Source: ANME-2 cluster archaeon (GTDB taxonomy: Archaea; Halobacteriota; Methanosarcinia; Methanosarcinales; Methanocomedenaceae). Taken from it: DNA of 8,392 nucleotides. The translations under genes were made by a program, and so were the position numbers. Where the stretch lies: NCBI GenBank assembly GCA_022353185.1, contig JAKRWB010000185.1, positions 1 through 8,392 of the forward strand, read 5' to 3'. A model generated the notes under the pieces. That model was given only the letters and a program-made list of their open reading frames with translations, was not told the origin of the DNA and made no database searches. This document shows positions 7,289 through 8,392 of this stretch, piece by piece. Position 1 is the first letter of the stretch, and every line of letters starts with the position of its first letter.

Positions 7289-7362
7289 GCCCCCACCTCC
7301 TCGAAATTCTTCTTGATAATCGCCGCCAGCGTTGCCGCCTCAGCATTGAGGACTTCCAGTTC
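7285..7362. repeat. Direct repeat of the hsdM 3' end (copy at the end of the small ORF)
   Basis: These 78 bases align without gaps to 7590-7667, the true hsdM 3' end, with 12 mismatches counted by eye (about 85% identity), in the same orientation. The repeat includes the stop codon, the overlapping start of the next gene and its Shine-Dalgarno. Most differences are silent or conservative in the shared tail, which suggests it was maintained as coding sequence after duplication or came from a related hsdM. Confidence 0.9.
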
Positions 7363-7593
7363 GCAAATCAGATGATTTTTACAGCGCTGGAAGATGATCA
7401 AGTTATGGCTCCAGCCGATTTGTGCAACCAGTGGTTGCACTTTTGGCAGGTCTCGATATACGTGGTAGAACTCACGCTTTAGATTGTCTTTGTCACCTGC
7501 CATAAAAAACAAATTCTTACTCCAGCTAATTTCTCCAACCAGTGGTTGGAGTTTTTCGTTGTCGGCAGGCAATCGCTTCGAAAGTTTGCTCAT
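7285..7593 (-). CDS. Small protein: two DUF1016 N-terminal-like segments fused to a duplicate HsdM C-terminal tail
   Basis: 102 residues, starting at ATG 7593 in an ATGA overlap with the hsdM stop and preceded by GAGGAG. Residues about 15-40 (LQPLVGEISWSKNLFFM..., LKREFY) and 51-70 (VQPLVAQIGWSHNLIIFQRC) both resemble the LVxQIxWxHN core of the DUF1016 (YhcG) N-terminal domain, whose genes often sit in Type I R-M loci. The join at EFYHVYRDLPK looks like the end of one copy run into the start of another. The PD-(D/E)XK nuclease domain of full DUF1016 proteins (about 350 residues) is missing. Residues 78-102 (LEVLNAEAATLAAIIKKNFE) repeat the HsdM tail (LEDLNAEAVTLAATIKKNFE). It is most likely a remnant kept in frame between hsdM and hsdS; a small functional adaptor cannot be excluded. 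Confidence 0.8.
   Translation of the reverse strand: MSKLSKRLPADNEKLQPLVGEISWSKNLFFMAGDKDNLKREFYHVYRDLPKVQPLVAQIGWSHNLIIFQRCKNHLICELEVLNAEAATLAAIIKKNFEEVGA
7422..7440. repeat. 19-base perfect inverted repeat, copy 2
   Basis: The plus strand reads gtgcaaccagtggttgcac, with two 9-base arms around a single central g. It lies in codons for VQPLVA of the second DUF1016-like segment and has a partner at 7533-7551. The two copies differ at four positions that pair with each other, so both remain perfect. It could be a protein-binding palindrome or chance in a conserved coding motif; a one-base loop would be too tight for an RNA hairpin without opening the inner pairs. Confidence 0.8.
7533..7551. 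repeat. 19-base perfect inverted repeat, copy 1
   Basis: The plus strand reads ctccaaccagtggttggag, with two 9-base arms around a single g. It lies in codons for LQPLVG of the first DUF1016-like segment. The surrounding 7521-7551 aligns with 7410-7440 at 25 of 31 bases, so the palindromes belong to a duplicated segment 111 bases (37 codons) apart. Confidence 0.8.
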
Positions 7594-7667
7594 ATCCCCA
7601 ACTCCTCGAAGTTCTTCTTAATTGTTGCAGCCAGCGTTACCGCCTCGGCATTGAGGTCTTCCAGTTC
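7590..7667. repeat. Direct repeat of the hsdM 3' end (original copy)
   Basis: This is the partner of 7285-7362 and encodes the genuine HsdM C-terminal tail together with the Shine-Dalgarno (GAGGAG, 7602-7607) and ATGA start of the small ORF. The two copies flank the small ORF's DUF1016-like part, so recombination between them would precisely remove it and rejoin hsdM to hsdS. Confidence 0.9.
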
Positions 7668-8392
7668 CACATGAATCTCGCGCAGTGTTTCCTCGAAGTC
7701 GAAATCCTCATCCACTTCCTCAGGAGCTACACCAACGTAGCGCCCGGGAGTCAGGCTCCAGTCGTTGGCCTCGATCTCGGCCCGGTCCACCAGCCTGACC
7801 AGCCCCTCCACATCGCGAAGCTCGGCATCAGGGAAGCGCTCGGTAAGCCAGTGTGCCTGCCGCCAGAAGTAGCGCACCTGCTTGAGCTGCTCCACCGCCA
7901 TGTAGCGTGCCTCGTCTGCGGCCTTTCGGGCGCGGCTGATGTCCCTGCCCACCCACGCATCGCTCGCTTTGGCGCTGCACTCGTTCTCACAGGTCTCAAT
8001 AAGACGCGAGGCGAGCTTGTAGAGCAGGTCGGTCTGCTTGATGAGGTCACGGCTCGATTCAGCCAGTGGGGAGAGGCGCTCGACGGCCTGCCTGAGGTCG
8101 CCGTTGGTGGTCTTCTGCTGCTTCAATGTCGCTTCCTGTTCGGCGAGGGCCTGCTGGAATGCCACAACGTCGGCATGGAAAGCAGGCAGGGCTTCGGCCA
8201 GTTCCTTATACACTTCGGCATGGGCGCCATCCTCGGCCAGTGTGTCGAGGAATGGTTGTATAGTATCGTTCAGGTAATCGAGTGCGGCTGCAAAGTCAGG
8301 CAGCGGCTGGATAGCTTTGCCGTTCTCGTCCTCGGATTTGAAGCAGCCTGCGCCTTCGTCGAGTGTGCGGCGGCAGTAGCCGGAAACGAGGT
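7590..8392 (-). CDS. hsdM: Type I restriction-modification DNA methyltransferase subunit M, C-terminal part
   Basis: HsdM is the N6-adenine methyltransferase subunit. Only the last 266 residues are in the window; the frame is open to the right edge (SGYCRRTLDEGAGCF...). The catalytic core and its NPPF motif lie outside. Visible parts are a long helical, charged stretch (about 60-120 residues in) and the family's conserved C-terminus: DRAEIEANDWSLTPGRYVGV, then EVDEDFDFEETLREIHVELE and LNAEAVTLAATIKKNFEELG. The stop TGA (7590-7592) overlaps the ATG of the small ORF. A start inside the window (GTG at 8213) would be spurious, because the frame continues upstream with HsdM sequence. The gene shows no lesion here and is upstream in the operon, so methylation may be unaffected by the damage in hsdR. 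Confidence 0.95.
   Translation of the reverse strand, partial: LVSGYCRRTLDEGAGCFKSEDENGKAIQPLPDFAAALDYLNDTIQPFLDTLAEDGAHAEVYKELAEALPAFHADVVAFQQALAEQEATLKQQKTTNGDLRQAVERLSPLAESSRDLIKQTDLLYKLASRLIETCENECSAKASDAWVGRDISRARKAADEARYMAVEQLKQVRYFWRQAHWLTERFPDAELRDVEGLVRLVDRAEIEANDWSLTPGRYVGVAPEEVDEDFDFEETLREIHVELEDLNAEAVTLAATIKKNFEELGI

Noticed and set aside
7751..8050. 99-codon alternative minus-strand frame within hsdM
   Set aside because: Arg/Ser-rich translation in another frame of a clearly coding HsdM region.

Overview
The window is one minus-strand operon that reads leftwards from base 8392 to base 1: a Type I restriction-modification (hsd) locus carrying extra genes. Transcription order is hsdM (3' end only), a 102-codon small ORF, hsdS, an RloC/PrrC-like ABC-type ATPase gene, a 52-codon chimeric ORF, an AlbA_2/ATP-binding protein gene, and hsdR. 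There is no intergenic space. All six gene junctions are 4-base stop/start overlaps (ATGA or GTGA), each preceded by a good Shine-Dalgarno. No promoter, terminator, RNA gene, IS element or CRISPR array is visible. Strong Shine-Dalgarno sites and the standard code (TGG = Trp, TGA = stop) indicate a bacterium of middling GC. The sequence alone does not place it further.

Right part (6047-8392): the HsdM C-terminus ends with the family's NDWSLTPGRYVG region. It is followed by a small ORF made of two DUF1016 N-terminal-like segments and a second copy of the HsdM C-terminal tail. Then comes an intact two-TRD HsdS. Middle (3319-6050): an 858-residue SMC-like ATPase with a CxxC hook and a C-terminal RxxxE-containing tail, read as a candidate RNase guard of the restriction system. 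It ends against a small ORF whose first ~42 codons are the start of an hsdR and whose last ~11 codons are the end of an hsdS, joined at a 5-base microhomology. Left (1-3322): an AlbA_2 + GHKL-like ATP-binding protein with a 12-bp-repeat PESQ linker and a C-terminal winged-helix-like domain, then hsdR. HsdR has a good nuclease domain and helicase motifs I-III, but an in-frame TGA at codon 562 interrupts it. The same frame continues open, with recognisable HsdR sequence, to the window edge.

The main result is that the operon looks like a composite. The hsdR'-'hsdS seam is best explained by joining a locus hsdM-hsdS-ATPase-hsdR to a locus hsdS-AlbA_2-hsdR, with the material between deleted. The duplicated hsdM tail suggests a similar event earlier in the operon. 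In both cases the retained gene end is the part that carries the Shine-Dalgarno and overlapping start of the next gene, so translational coupling survived. Functionally, methylation (HsdM/HsdS) may be intact while restriction is probably lost or reduced. The two accessory genes, both with possible RNA-targeting relatives (anticodon nucleases and Schlafens), remain in frame.
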